A stretch of DNA of 64,000 nt from Nostoc sp. PCC 7524 (GCF_000316645.1 NC_019684.1:310001-374000), one strand, 5' to 3'; counted from the first letter of the stretch, positions 52,655 through 61,675 are shown. Numbers and translations are program-made. Notes: a model not told the origin generated them from the sequence alone.

Positions 52655-54547
52655 ATGTGTGGCATTGTTGGGTATATAGGCACTCAAGCAGCAACAGAAA
52701 TTTTATTGGCAGGTTTAGAAAAACTAGAATATCGGGGTTATGACTCGGCAGGAGTTGCCACGGTTTGGGAAGGAGAGGTTAATTGTGTACGAGCCAAAGG
52801 GAAACTCTACAATTTACGTTCCAAACTGGAACAATTGGCAACTCCTGCCCAAATAGGAATCGGACATACACGCTGGGCAACTCATGGCAAGCCAGAGGAA
52901 CATAACGCCCATCCGCACATGGATACGGCTATGCGAATCGCCGTTGTCCAAAATGGGATTATTGAAAACTACCGTGAGTTACGTGAGGAACTGAAAACCA
53001 AAGGGCATCAATTCCGTTCTGAAACCGATACAGAAGTCATTCCCCACCTGATTGCAGAATATTTAAAAAATCTGCCCTCTCCCCCTCTTCCCCTGTCCCC
53101 CTCTCTCTTTTTAGAGGCAGTTCGTCAAGCCGCTAATCATCTGGAAGGGGCATTTGCGATCGCAGTCATTTCGGCTGACTACCCCGACGAGTTGATTGTA
53201 GTTCGCCAGCAAGCACCTTTAGTCATAGGATTTGGTCAAGGGGAGTTTTTCTGCGCCTCTGACACGCCAGCGATCGTAGCCTATACTCGCGCCGTCCTCC
53301 CCCTGGAAAATGGCGAAATTGCCCGTCTCACCCCCTTGGGAGTGGAGATTTATAATTTTGCTGGTGACAGGCTCAAAAAACAGCCTCGGATGCTCAACTT
53401 GAATCCCACGATGGTAGAGAAGCAGGGATTCAAACACTTCATGCTCAAAGAAATTTACGAACAGCCGGGAGTGGTAAGGGCAAGTTTAGAAGCATACTTT
53501 GAGCATGAGGCGAATGATCATCAATCTCCAGTGCATCTGGGCTTACCTGAAGAATTTTACTCAGACTTAGAACAAATTCACATCGTCGCCTGTGGTACAA
53601 GTTGGCACGCCGCATTAGTAGGCAAATACTTACTCGAACAATTAGCCGGAATTTCTACTCAGGTACATTACGCCTCTGAGTATCGCTATGCACCGTCACC
53701 CCTCACACCGAATACCTTAATTATTGGCGTTACCCAATCTGGGGAAACCGCCGATACCTTAGCGGCTTTAGCAATGGAAAAAGAACGCCGCCTAGGACTA
53801 GCCTCCGAATATAGAGCTAGACTGTTAGGGATTACCAATCGCCCAGAAAGTAGCCTTGGTTTAATGGTGTCTAATATCATCAATACCCTGGCAGGAATTG
53901 AAATCGGTGTAGCTGCGACTAAAACCTTTATTGCTCAACTCATGGCGTTTTATGCCTTAGCGTTAGATTTAGCTGCTCGCCGTCAGACAATAGCAGCAGA
54001 AAAACTAGCAGAAATTATCCAAGGTTTACGCCAGATTCCCCAAGCCATTGAAGATACATTAGAAAGCCAGGAAGAATTAACCGAACACCTAGCCCATGAA
54101 TTTGCTGATACTCAAGACTTCATCTTTTTGGGTAGAGGGATTAACTTCCCCATTGCTTTAGAAGGGGCATTGAAATTAAAAGAAATCAGCTACATTCACG
54201 CTGAAGGTTATCCGGCTGGAGAAATGAAACACGGCCCCATTGCTTTGTTAGATGCGAAAGTTCCTGTAGTGGCGATCGCAGTTCCCGGTAATGTATATGA
54301 AAAGGTAATTTCCAACGCCCAAGAAGCCAAAGCCAGAGATTCCAGGTTAATTGGTGTGACTCCTGTCAACGATGGCGAAGCAGCAGAAATATTTAATGAT
54401 TTACTACCTGTGTCATCAGTGGATGAATTATTATCACCCATCCTCACAGTTGTACCTTTGCAACTATTGGCTTATCATATCGCCGCCCGTCGCGGTTTGG
54501 ATGTTGATCAGCCTCGGAATTTAGCAAAATCAGTCACTGTTGAATAG
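52655..54547 (+). CDS. glmS: Glutamine-fructose-6-phosphate aminotransferase (isomerizing)
   Basis: A 630-residue enzyme that makes glucosamine-6-phosphate for peptidoglycan and lipids. MCGIVGYIG gives the N-terminal nucleophile Cys. The glutaminase domain includes GIGHTRWATHGKP. Two SIS domains follow (IVACGTSWHAALVGKYLLE; FIFLGRGINFPIALEGALK), and the C-terminus DQPRNLAKSVTVE is the canonical end. Residues about 141-153 (NLPSPPLPLSPSLF) are an unusual proline/serine/leucine insert encoded by CT-rich STRR-like DNA at 53076-53115. The insert replaces a surface loop in the glutaminase domain and keeps the frame. A GATCAC-free short leader precedes it. Confidence 0.97.
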   Translation: MCGIVGYIGTQAATEILLAGLEKLEYRGYDSAGVATVWEGEVNCVRAKGKLYNLRSKLEQLATPAQIGIGHTRWATHGKPEEHNAHPHMDTAMRIAVVQNGIIENYRELREELKTKGHQFRSETDTEVIPHLIAEYLKNLPSPPLPLSPSLFLEAVRQAANHLEGAFAIAVISADYPDELIVVRQQAPLVIGFGQGEFFCASDTPAIVAYTRAVLPLENGEIARLTPLGVEIYNFAGDRLKKQPRMLNLNPTMVEKQGFKHFMLKEIYEQPGVVRASLEAYFEHEANDHQSPVHLGLPEEFYSDLEQIHIVACGTSWHAALVGKYLLEQLAGISTQVHYASEYRYAPSPLTPNTLIIGVTQSGETADTLAALAMEKERRLGLASEYRARLLGITNRPESSLGLMVSNIINTLAGIEIGVAATKTFIAQLMAFYALALDLAARRQTIAAEKLAEIIQGLRQIPQAIEDTLESQEELTEHLAHEFADTQDFIFLGRGINFPIALEGALKLKEISYIHAEGYPAGEMKHGPIALLDAKVPVVAIAVPGNVYEKVISNAQEAKARDSRLIGVTPVNDGEAAEIFNDLLPVSSVDELLSPILTVVPLQLLAYHIAARRGLDVDQPRNLAKSVTVE

Positions 54548-54883
54548 TATAATTTTATACTTAAATGATTGAACGGCTTAATAATTCGCTTGAACAATAA
54601 ATAATTGGATTCAATGCTTAATAAAGCGATTGAACAATAACCTCTAAGAGAATATGATTGTACAAAGTAAAAGTGCAATCATTCCAAGAGGTTATTTTTA
54701 TTGTTAGGGTCAGAGGAAAATGCAGGAAAACTCAATTAAAGCGATACATGGAAAAAGGTTTTGGTCGAGGAAGTTGCAAAGACTGTAAAGAGTAGCTTAC
54801 AATACCAGACTTCTTATCAAAAGATAGTTTATTGAAAACACACGGCTGGAAACAAATTGAATAAATTGCAGTAGTAAAATCAA
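54548..54883. other. Intergenic region before the GHKL cassette, with long hairpin
   Basis: 336 AT-rich bases. The main feature is an imperfect inverted repeat: AACAATAACCTCT..ATGATTGTAC (54633-54663) pairs with GTGCAATCATTCCAAGAGGTTATT (54673-54696) around a short A-rich loop and is followed by a T-rich run. It may terminate glmS or be part of an element end. Downstream, 54713-54799 looks like decayed coding DNA (frame ending KGFGRGSCKDCKE). Confidence 0.55.
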
Positions 54884-56218
54884 ATGAGTGGTAATCAACG
54901 AGTAATTAATGCTGAACCTACTAAAGAGTTATTTATATATATGTTGGTGCGAGATATACCGCTTATTCGTGCGATTATTGATCTTGTTGACAACTCAGTT
55001 GATGGTGCAACTCAATTACAAAGCAATGAGAATTATGAAGGGCTTTGGATAAAAATTTTAGCTAACAAATATCAATTTGAAATTCAAGATAATTGTGGAG
55101 GAATAACGGTAAAGCAGGCAGAGGAGTACGCTTTCAAATTTGGAAGATCCAGTGATTCTGAATTAACACCAAAATCAATTGGAAGGTTCGGAATCGGGAT
55201 GAAGAGAGCTTTTTTCAAGATTGGAAAAAAATTTACAGTTGAATCAACTACCTCTAGCTCGAAATTTGTAGTTTCAGAAGATGTAGAGGAATGGAAGAAG
55301 AAGGATGAATGGACATTTGAGTTCTCAGAAGTTCAGGAAGGTATTGATTCTGATTCTGATGCTATTGGAACTCGAATATTGATTGAGAAATTGCATGAAA
55401 GTGTATCAGATGATTTAGGATTAGAAAATTTTTTAGCACAATTAAGACAAGAATTAACTATTGCATATTCGTTAAAAATAAAAAAAGGTTTAAGCATTAG
55501 CATAAATAATGAATATCTAATTGCTACTCCCCTTAATTTTCGTAGTTCTGACAAAATTCAAGTTGCAAAATTTGAAAAAGAATACAACTGCTTTGGAAAC
55601 CATGAAATAGATACACCAGTGCGCGTTAGATTGTATGCTGGTGTATCAGAGAGAAATTTAAATGAAGGTGGATGGTATATATTTTGCAATGAACGCATGG
55701 TTCTTGAAGCTGATCAAACTGAAATAACAGGTTGGGGCACAAAAGCTGGTTTTCCAAAATATCATGCTGATTTTGCATTCTTTAGAGGCTATGCTTTCTT
55801 CGAGTCTGATGATGCTGCTTATCTGCCTTGGACTACAACAAAAACAGGGATTGATTATGATTCACCAATTTATAAATCTGTCAAACAAGAAATATCTCAA
55901 TTAACGACTCCAGTGATCACATTTTTAAGACAAATGGCAGATGAAAAAAGCCGCGTAGAGCGTGGTGAGATATCTGAAAGCTTACTTGAGCAAGCATATT
56001 TGCAAACTTCACTTCACTCTGTATTTGACATTGATGATACAATTACCACCTTTCAGATTCCAGAAAAATCAGCAATTCCTCCTCGTGAAAAACGGGGCAA
56101 CATACAATATAGTAAACCTCTTGAAGAAATTGAGCTAGTTAAACAATTATTAAATGTTTCATCGAATAAAGAGGTTGGTGAAAAAACCTTTGATTACTAT
56201 TTAAACAACGAAGGATAA
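54884..56218 (+). CDS. GHKL (Hsp90/MORC-like) ATPase, putative defence protein
   Basis: A 444-residue protein with an N-terminal GHKL ATP-binding domain. The N-box is IIDLVDNSVDGA, the G1 box is IQDNCGGI, and the G2/lid is GRFGIGMKRAFFKIG. The region to about residue 320 continues a MORC/MutL-like transducer domain (GWYIFCNERMVLEADQTEI). The C-terminal 120 residues are helical and not recognised. Stand-alone GHKL ATPases with a partner gene are typical of prokaryotic MORC-like restriction or anti-phage systems, as described for MutL/MORC homologues. The partner starts 11 bases downstream. Codon use is AT-rich compared with glmS, suggesting acquisition. No membrane segment. Confidence 0.85.
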   Translation: MSGNQRVINAEPTKELFIYMLVRDIPLIRAIIDLVDNSVDGATQLQSNENYEGLWIKILANKYQFEIQDNCGGITVKQAEEYAFKFGRSSDSELTPKSIGRFGIGMKRAFFKIGKKFTVESTTSSSKFVVSEDVEEWKKKDEWTFEFSEVQEGIDSDSDAIGTRILIEKLHESVSDDLGLENFLAQLRQELTIAYSLKIKKGLSISINNEYLIATPLNFRSSDKIQVAKFEKEYNCFGNHEIDTPVRVRLYAGVSERNLNEGGWYIFCNERMVLEADQTEITGWGTKAGFPKYHADFAFFRGYAFFESDDAAYLPWTTTKTGIDYDSPIYKSVKQEISQLTTPVITFLRQMADEKSRVERGEISESLLEQAYLQTSLHSVFDIDDTITTFQIPEKSAIPPREKRGNIQYSKPLEEIELVKQLLNVSSNKEVGEKTFDYYLNNEG

Positions 56219-56228
56219 ATATAATATT

Positions 56229-57200
56229 ATGGCTGGTAGTTATTCAAGAATTAATTATCGTCTTCGTCCTGCAAAAGCAGTTGAAAGAAAGATGATATGT
56301 GATTCTCTCCGATGCTTAAGTCCGTTCGGAGAAGTTGCAACTTATAGGTATGTGGGTTTTGGCTCAACTTACTTTACTGATTTTATTCTTTTTCACAAAT
56401 TTTTACATATTGAGGATATGATAAGTATAGAAAAAGATCGTAACGCCAAACCTCGTTTTGAATATAATAAACCTTTTGGATGTATAAAAATAAAGTATGG
56501 AACTTCCTATGAAGTTCTGCCGACAATTGAGTGGAATAAGAAATCAATTGTATGGCTTGATTATGATAGCCCATTAGAAAAAACAATTTTAGATGATATT
56601 GATACTCTTATAAGCAAATTAGTATCTGGAAGTGTTTTAATTATTACGACTAGTGCAGAGCCAGAACGACCTCAAGATGAAGGTCTTACTAGAGAAGAAA
56701 TAAACAAATTTAGAGAAGATAAGTTACGAGAAAGACTTCCCAATGAAAAAATTCCTATAAATCTAAATTCAAGTGATTTAACTGGGAAGAATTTAGGAAA
56801 TCTTTATAAAAGAATAATTCATAATCAACTCGAACAAAGTATTAGTAACGTCAATTCAACACGCTCGGAATACGAAAAGCTTAATTATAAACAGATTTTT
56901 AATTTTCGTTATGCAGATGGTTGTCGTATGTTAACAGTTGGATGGCTTATTTTTGAACATAAATACTGTAATTTGGTAGAACAATGTAAGTTTAGGAAGA
57001 ATTTTCATACAGCAGAATTGGATAATCCTTATGAAATCAACGTACCAAATCTTACACCAAAGGAAATTCAGTATCTAGATAGCCAAATGCCCACAGATGA
57101 TTGCGATGCAGGGAAACAAATTTGTATCTCTGCCCAAGATGTTAAATCCTATGCAGAATTGTATAAATACTTTCCTTCTTTTGTGGAAATGCTCATGTAG
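56229..57200 (+). CDS. Rossmann-like (methyltransferase-fold) partner protein
   Basis: A 323-residue protein that I do not recognise as a named family. The first 150 residues look like a class I methyltransferase/Rossmann fold. A glycine loop YVGFGSTYFTDF fits strand 1, an acidic strand-2 end fits MISIEKDRNAKP, and the strand-4 acidic motif is IVWLDYDSPLEK. The middle is charged and helical (LTREEINKFREDKLRERLP). The C-terminal part (RYADGCRMLTVGWLIF) is mixed. It is translationally close to the GHKL ATPase gene, so the two act together. Whether it methylates DNA or protein, or only binds a nucleotide, cannot be told. AT-rich like its neighbour. Confidence 0.8.
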   Translation: MAGSYSRINYRLRPAKAVERKMICDSLRCLSPFGEVATYRYVGFGSTYFTDFILFHKFLHIEDMISIEKDRNAKPRFEYNKPFGCIKIKYGTSYEVLPTIEWNKKSIVWLDYDSPLEKTILDDIDTLISKLVSGSVLIITTSAEPERPQDEGLTREEINKFREDKLRERLPNEKIPINLNSSDLTGKNLGNLYKRIIHNQLEQSISNVNSTRSEYEKLNYKQIFNFRYADGCRMLTVGWLIFEHKYCNLVEQCKFRKNFHTAELDNPYEINVPNLTPKEIQYLDSQMPTDDCDAGKQICISAQDVKSYAELYKYFPSFVEMLM

Positions 57201-57646
57201 CTACGACAGAATTTTTCTTTTGATATAGTGTAATTCATTTGACCAAAAATTTTAAGATGAATAATTCAGATACCAATCAATCAGGTACGTTTGGTTTACC
57301 CATTGGCGGGTAAGTCCCTGAGAATTGGCAAGCATACAATTCGTTTGGGTATTCCCGACATATGTTTGCTTCAACCTGCGGAGAAACTGCGATCGCGCAT
57401 TGTGGTAATAAGAGGACATGAAGAACCTGAAACTTTATTTAGTCGTAGCGCAGCGTCAGCTAGAACAACTGGGTATCTAAGCAATTGCTAGCATTCCCAC
57501 CAAAGCCAATAGAAAACGAATACGTATAACTATCAAAATTAAAAAAAGGCAATAGCAATTACTTGAAAGCTAGACATCCAATTCCCACCCAGTATGAGGG
57601 AAGAATTAGCCGAGACAGGTTAAAATTCATGTAGGAGGTAAGCTAT
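57201..57646. pseudogene. Gap with decayed coding sequence
   Basis: 446 bases without an intact gene. A start at 57257 (MNNSDTNQSGTFGLPIGG) hits a stop, and the following frame at 57310-57480 (RIGKHTIRLGIPDICLLQ, then EKLRSRIVVIRGHEEPETL) continues with protein-like composition before drifting. It looks like a frameshifted small gene, unidentified. The last 40 bases carry AGGAGGT for the antitoxin gene. Confidence 0.4.
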
Positions 57647-57862
57647 ATGTTAAAAACAATTCAAGGAATTTATAAAAACGGCAAAATTGAACTAGCTGAA
57701 ACACCGCAGGGTATTACAGAAAGCTTAGTTTATGTCACCTTTCTAGAAACTAAACCCAGCGAATGGCCAGAAATGATCATGCAATATCAAGGTGTAACAG
57801 AAAGTATTATCTTTGAATCATATCGAGATGAACTGATACCACCTAACGAAATAGAACTTTAA
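57647..57862 (+). CDS. Antitoxin of AF2212/DUF104-like family
   Basis: A 71-residue protein starting MLKTIQGIYKNGKIELAETP, the typical beta-strand opening of AF2212/PG0164-like (DUF104) antitoxins. Its C-terminus is acidic and probably wraps the toxin. A perfect AGGAGGT lies before ATG 57647. It ends six bases before the PIN-domain toxin gene, forming a standard antitoxin-toxin pair. Confidence 0.85.
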   Translation: MLKTIQGIYKNGKIELAETPQGITESLVYVTFLETKPSEWPEMIMQYQGVTESIIFESYRDELIPPNEIEL

Positions 57863-57868
57863 TTATGT

Positions 57869-58273
57869 ATGGGTTATCTACTGGATACTTGCGTCATTAG
57901 TGATTTTGTCAAAGGAGAAGAAAACACCCTCAAGCGAATAAAATTAATCTCTCCTACAGAAATTTTTGTTTCATCTCTAACAGTGATGGAGGTGAAATAT
58001 GGATTAGCTATAAACCCACAGCGCGCTGTTAAAATTCAACCAGTTATTGCAACATTATTTAACTCAATAACAACTTTACCTTTTGACTCGAAGGAAGCAG
58101 AACAAGCAGCCGAAATCAGAAGCTTTCTCAAACAAGCAGGTTCGCCTATAGGTGCGTATGATGTACTCATCGCCGCCACCGCAGTCATCAATAATCACAT
58201 TATGGTGACATCTAATGTCCGAGAATTTCAAAGAATACCTAACTTGCAAATCGAAAATTGGCGTTCTGTGTGA
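57869..58273 (+). CDS. vapC: VapC-type PIN-domain ribonuclease toxin
   Basis: A 134-residue PIN protein. Acidic active-site residues are visible: Asp6 in YLLDTCVISDF, Glu in SSLTVMEVKYGLA, Asp in IGAYDVLIAATA, and the TSNVREF motif near the end. VapC toxins cleave specific RNAs such as initiator tRNA. The partner antitoxin is directly upstream. ATG 57869 is the natural start; an overlapping ATGT four bases earlier is out of frame. Confidence 0.92.
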   Translation: MGYLLDTCVISDFVKGEENTLKRIKLISPTEIFVSSLTVMEVKYGLAINPQRAVKIQPVIATLFNSITTLPFDSKEAEQAAEIRSFLKQAGSPIGAYDVLIAATAVINNHIMVTSNVREFQRIPNLQIENWRSV

Positions 58274-58392
58274 ATAGCCGACTTATCCCCCATGTTATCT
58301 GAGATAAAGTTTCCGTTGAAAACTTAAACATCAAAATTTCCCCAGCATAACTGAAGAACTAGAATAAATATTAAGATTTGGAATTTCCCCAG

Positions 58393-58638
58393 ATGAGCGT
58401 CACAATTCCCGATGATATCCTCAGAGCATCAAACATGACAGAAGATGAAATCAAATTAGAAATTGCTATCTTGCTTTACCAGCAAGGTAAAATTAGCAGT
58501 GCTAAAGTCCGAGCATGGACAGGAATCACAGTCCTGGAATTTCAGCATGAATTAGCCAAACGAGGTTTACATATTAACTATGATGTTGAAGATTTCCAAT
58601 CTGATATAGCGACACTGCAATCAATGGGTTTGCTGTGA
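58393..58638 (+). CDS. UPF0175 family antitoxin
   Basis: An 81-residue protein (MSVTIPDDILRASNMTEDEI, then EIAILLYQQGKISSAKVRAW), typical of UPF0175, a small helix-turn-helix antitoxin family. ATG 58393 is chosen over a TTG at 58378. The last four bases overlap the start of the following PIN gene (GTGA), showing translational coupling. Its role is to neutralise the DUF3368 partner and likely to autoregulate. Confidence 0.9.
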   Translation: MSVTIPDDILRASNMTEDEIKLEIAILLYQQGKISSAKVRAWTGITVLEFQHELAKRGLHINYDVEDFQSDIATLQSMGLL

Positions 58639-59123
58639 TTATAGTTAGCGATACATCACCAATCACAAACTTAGCAGCGATTGGTCAGTTAGATTTATTG
58701 CGACAGTTGTATGGTAGCGTTATCATCCCTGAAGCTGTATATAACGAGATGGTTGGTGTCAATAAGATTGTCCCTGGTGCAGTAGAGGTACAAACTTTAT
58801 CTTGGATTCAGACACAGACAGTTATTAATTCTCTACAAGTTACAGAAATTCAAGAAAATAATGAAAGTATTCACTTGGGAGAAGCGGAAGCAATTATTTT
58901 GTCCTTAGAAATGAAAGCTGACTTGCTGTTAATGGATGAACGCAGAGGACGAATAGTAGCTACCAATTATGGAATTAATGTAATAGGTCTGTTGGGAGTC
59001 TTGCTACAAGCCAAAAAACAGGGGCTAATTCCAGTTATTAAACTCTATGGTTGCAGTTTTAATCGCCTTATCCAAATCACTAGGGTTAAGTTTGCTCGTA
59101 ACACCACTCAGCATTTTAAGTAA
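58635..59123 (+). CDS. DUF3368 PIN-like toxin, probable altered C-terminus
   Basis: A 162-residue protein starting at GTG 58635. PIN features are SDTSPITNLAAI, IPEAVYNEMVG, HLGEAEAIILSLEM, LLLMDERRGR and NVIGLLGVLLQAKKQGLIP. After LIPVIK the sequence (LYGCSFNRLIQITRVKFARN) departs from the family pattern. A different frame (59047 onward, ALSKSLGLSLLVTPLSILSK) looks more like the expected leucine-rich end. A recent frameshift near 59045 is therefore possible, which may weaken the toxin. Partner: the UPF0175 antitoxin directly upstream. Confidence 0.85.
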   Translation: MIIVSDTSPITNLAAIGQLDLLRQLYGSVIIPEAVYNEMVGVNKIVPGAVEVQTLSWIQTQTVINSLQVTEIQENNESIHLGEAEAIILSLEMKADLLLMDERRGRIVATNYGINVIGLLGVLLQAKKQGLIPVIKLYGCSFNRLIQITRVKFARNTTQHFK

Positions 59124-59172
59124 ATACAAAATTAACCCTATTTACTACTGGCTTTTCCAGAAATTTTTGCGA

Positions 59173-60081
59173 TTATTTACTGGATTTAATAATACCTCTG
59201 TCAAAAACCCGATGATTAGTACCGATCGCACTGACATCGATTCTATCAGGGTAAACTTCATAGGCGGCGAAGCTTAAATTACTTGTAGAATATCCAGTCC
59301 ATTCTGAACGCCCCACAGGACGATTACCTGCACCCGCACCACAAATTAAATAGGTAGTCCCATCGATAGTGCGAGTACGTTCATAACTGTGTTCATGACC
59401 ATTGATATATAGTTGCACACCATATTTTTTAAATAATGGTGTAAAGGTTTTGATAAAAGCTTGATTACTACCGTAGACACCAGATGAATAAATTGGGTGA
59501 TGCCCAAATACTACTTTCCAAGGCGCATCACTACTACTTAATTCTCTTTCTAACCAAGGTATTTGATTTTTCCAATCGGCGTTACTGTTAGTATCTAAAG
59601 CAAAAAATTGCACGGAATTGCGGCGAAAAGTATAATACCTCCGTCCGTTCATATTAAAGCCAGGATATTTGACTTGTGGATCACCATTCTCAGTACGAAT
59701 ATCGTGATTACCTAAACAAGCTTGAAACTTCACACCTTGCTTGAGCAAATCTTGATAGGGACGCTCAAATACAGCATTAACTTTTTCAATTTCGCCATTA
59801 TTATAAATATTATCGCCAGCTAACACTACTAAATCATAGGGATTGCGCTTGTGATATAGCGTCATCGCCTTAGCGACAGCATACTGTCCTCTGGCTCCAG
59901 TTCCGGTATCAGCAACAGATACAAACCGCAGTAATAAGTCTTTTTTGGCTGGTGTGGCGGCGGTTGCTAACTCAACCAGGTTAGTTTCACCATGTTGATG
60001 AGCTAGTGTCAAAGCTAAAACACCTGTACCAACGGTGCTGAGACTGCTTAAAAATAAAAATTGACGACGCTTGAGTTTCAT
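59173..60081 (-). CDS. Exported metallophosphatase (purple acid phosphatase/ACP5-like)
   Basis: A 302-residue calcineurin-like phosphoesterase. The N-terminus is a Tat-like signal (KLKRRQFLFLSSLSTVGTG). Metal ligands are visible in order: VADTGTG, VVLAGDNIY, ACLGNHDIR, VFGHHPIYSSG and YINGHEHSYERT. The motif set fits purple acid phosphatase/tartrate-resistant acid phosphatases. It would hydrolyse phosphate esters in the periplasm. The 3' end converges on the DUF3368 toxin gene, 49 bases apart. Confidence 0.93.
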   Translation of the reverse strand: MKLKRRQFLFLSSLSTVGTGVLALTLAHQHGETNLVELATAATPAKKDLLLRFVSVADTGTGARGQYAVAKAMTLYHKRNPYDLVVLAGDNIYNNGEIEKVNAVFERPYQDLLKQGVKFQACLGNHDIRTENGDPQVKYPGFNMNGRRYYTFRRNSVQFFALDTNSNADWKNQIPWLERELSSSDAPWKVVFGHHPIYSSGVYGSNQAFIKTFTPLFKKYGVQLYINGHEHSYERTRTIDGTTYLICGAGAGNRPVGRSEWTGYSTSNLSFAAYEVYPDRIDVSAIGTNHRVFDRGIIKSSK

Positions 60082-60189
60082 AATTAACCAAATTTAATAA
60101 ATAGCCAGTTTAGCCCAAGCCATGAGTCATGAAGTGATACATTAGGGCAAGTTATCTGACTTTGATTCTCTGGTTTTGGTAAAAGTTCC

Positions 60190-61098
60190 ATGTCACAAGA
60201 CAATCCCCCTGAATCCCAACCTAATCAACCTCCCCAAAGGCGAGTTCAGCCTGCTTGGAAGGCGCTCATCATTCAACTTCTGCGGGGGACGATAGGAATA
60301 TTAGAAACCACTGTAGAGAAACTAGAGACAGCACCCCCTGCTGGTACGGAAGCAGCACCCGGATTTTGGCGATCGCTAGCATCTAAATGGAGTAGATTTT
60401 TACTTAAGCAAGTCCGTCCTTTTTTACCATCCAATTTGTCTACCAAGTTGACAGATACGGCTTTGACTGGCATCATTGCTAGCGTTACCGTGATTTTAAT
60501 TGGGACAACTGTAACAGTCTTGACTAACAAACCCACTCAGGTAGCAACATTCCCCCCAGTTGAGGAAGTTCCCACACCTACACCCACCCCAACACCAACA
60601 ATCACTATTCCACCAGAAGCAGAACCTACACCAAAACCACAGCCAACAGAGGAAATTACGCCGCTACCACCGGAAGTAGAAATTCCGCCCCCGTCACCAG
60701 AACCAGAACCTACACCAGAACCCACTCCTACGCCAACACCGACACCAAAACCTAAACCACAGTTAACCCCAGAACAAACTTTAATTGCAGCCATTGAAAA
60801 TCAAGTGGCAGAAATTAGCAATAAAATTGCTTCTGGACTCATACAATCAATTCAAGCTAACTTCCGCACCAGCAGTCTGACTGTCAAAATTAATGACGAC
60901 TGGTACAATCTCAAAGCCTCTGAGCAAAATCAACTAGCGACTGAGATATTGCAGCGTTCTCAAGAATTAGATTTTGCCCATTTAGAAATTATCGACTCTC
61001 AAGATAGGTTGGTAGCGCGTAACCCTGTTGTTGGGACTGAGATGATTATTTTTCAACGCAAAACAACAATTTTCAATGGAAGCGATCGCCTACAGTAG
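60190..61098 (+). CDS. Proline-rich single-pass membrane protein
   Basis: A 302-residue protein. One transmembrane helix (LTGIIASVTVILIGTTVTVL, about residues 94-113) separates an N-terminal cytoplasmic part from a long Pro-Thr-Glu linker (PTPTPTPTITIPPEAEPTPK and PEPTPEPTPTPTPTPKPKPQ). A C-terminal domain of about 110 residues follows (IQANFRTSSLTVKINDDWYN). The layout is like TonB or cell-wall-spanning anchors, but the TonB C-terminus is not evident. It likely crosses the peptidoglycan. Function unknown. Confidence 0.8.
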   Translation: MSQDNPPESQPNQPPQRRVQPAWKALIIQLLRGTIGILETTVEKLETAPPAGTEAAPGFWRSLASKWSRFLLKQVRPFLPSNLSTKLTDTALTGIIASVTVILIGTTVTVLTNKPTQVATFPPVEEVPTPTPTPTPTITIPPEAEPTPKPQPTEEITPLPPEVEIPPPSPEPEPTPEPTPTPTPTPKPKPQLTPEQTLIAAIENQVAEISNKIASGLIQSIQANFRTSSLTVKINDDWYNLKASEQNQLATEILQRSQELDFAHLEIIDSQDRLVARNPVVGTEMIIFQRKTTIFNGSDRLQ

Positions 61099-61101
61099 AT
61101 A

Positions 61102-61608
61102 TTAAAGCGTTTTTCCATCCTGTTCGAGTAACATAAGTAGCTTACGCAGCATTTGGATTGAGATTTGCGCTTCATCAGCTGTGAATTGGGATAACAGCTG
61201 TTTCTCTTTCTCAAAAAGAATAGGCATCACAGTATCCGCCAGCTGTACGCCTTTGGGAGTTAGGTGTACTATGACACTGCGCCGATCCTCTGCATCACGG
61301 ATACGGGTTACTATGCCGTCTTGTTCTAGGCGATCAATTCGGTTTGTCATTGCGCCTGAAGATAGCATGAGCAAACTATAGAGTTCTGTAGGTTTCAGGC
61401 GAAAAGGATGTCCTTGTCGTCGCAGTGTGGCTAACACATCAAATGACCACACGTTCAAGCCATACTCAGCCAGTATACTTTCCCTCTGCTTTTCCAAAAG
61501 ACGGGCAATTCGCAGTACCCGCCCAATTATCCCTAGTGCTGATGTGTCCAACTGCGGCAATTCCTGTTGCCATTCCTCAAGAATGATGTCAATTCGATCT
61601 TTGTTCAT
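61102..61608 (-). CDS. MarR-family transcriptional regulator
   Basis: A 168-residue winged-helix protein. The recognition region is RLKPTELYSLLMLSSGAMTN, followed by DRLEQDGIVTRIRDAEDRRS in the wing with the family-conserved DxR motif. N- and C-terminal helices form the dimer interface. MarR proteins usually repress a divergent gene, releasing on ligand binding; here the divergent genes are the two DMT/YdcZ proteins. Two CTTGA-containing inverted repeats lie just upstream of its start. Confidence 0.93.
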   Translation of the reverse strand: MNKDRIDIILEEWQQELPQLDTSALGIIGRVLRIARLLEKQRESILAEYGLNVWSFDVLATLRRQGHPFRLKPTELYSLLMLSSGAMTNRIDRLEQDGIVTRIRDAEDRRSVIVHLTPKGVQLADTVMPILFEKEKQLLSQFTADEAQISIQMLRKLLMLLEQDGKTL

Positions 61609-61621
61609 ATTGCCATTTTAA

Positions 61622-61675
61622 CTTGACATCGAGATTCTTGACATTTATCTTTATTTCAACTATCTTGATATCAAG
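61622..61675. promoter_or_regulatory. Paired MarR-type operators
   Basis: CTTGATATCAAG (61664-61675) is a perfect 12-base palindrome, and CTTGACATCGAG (61622-61633) is a near copy 42 bases away, four helical turns. Both lie between the divergent marR and DMT genes, which fits autoregulation and repression by the MarR protein. Confidence 0.6.

Noticed and set aside
60537..60794. Glycine/valine-rich minus-strand frame
   Set aside because: It is the antisense of the proline/threonine linker of the 60190 protein.
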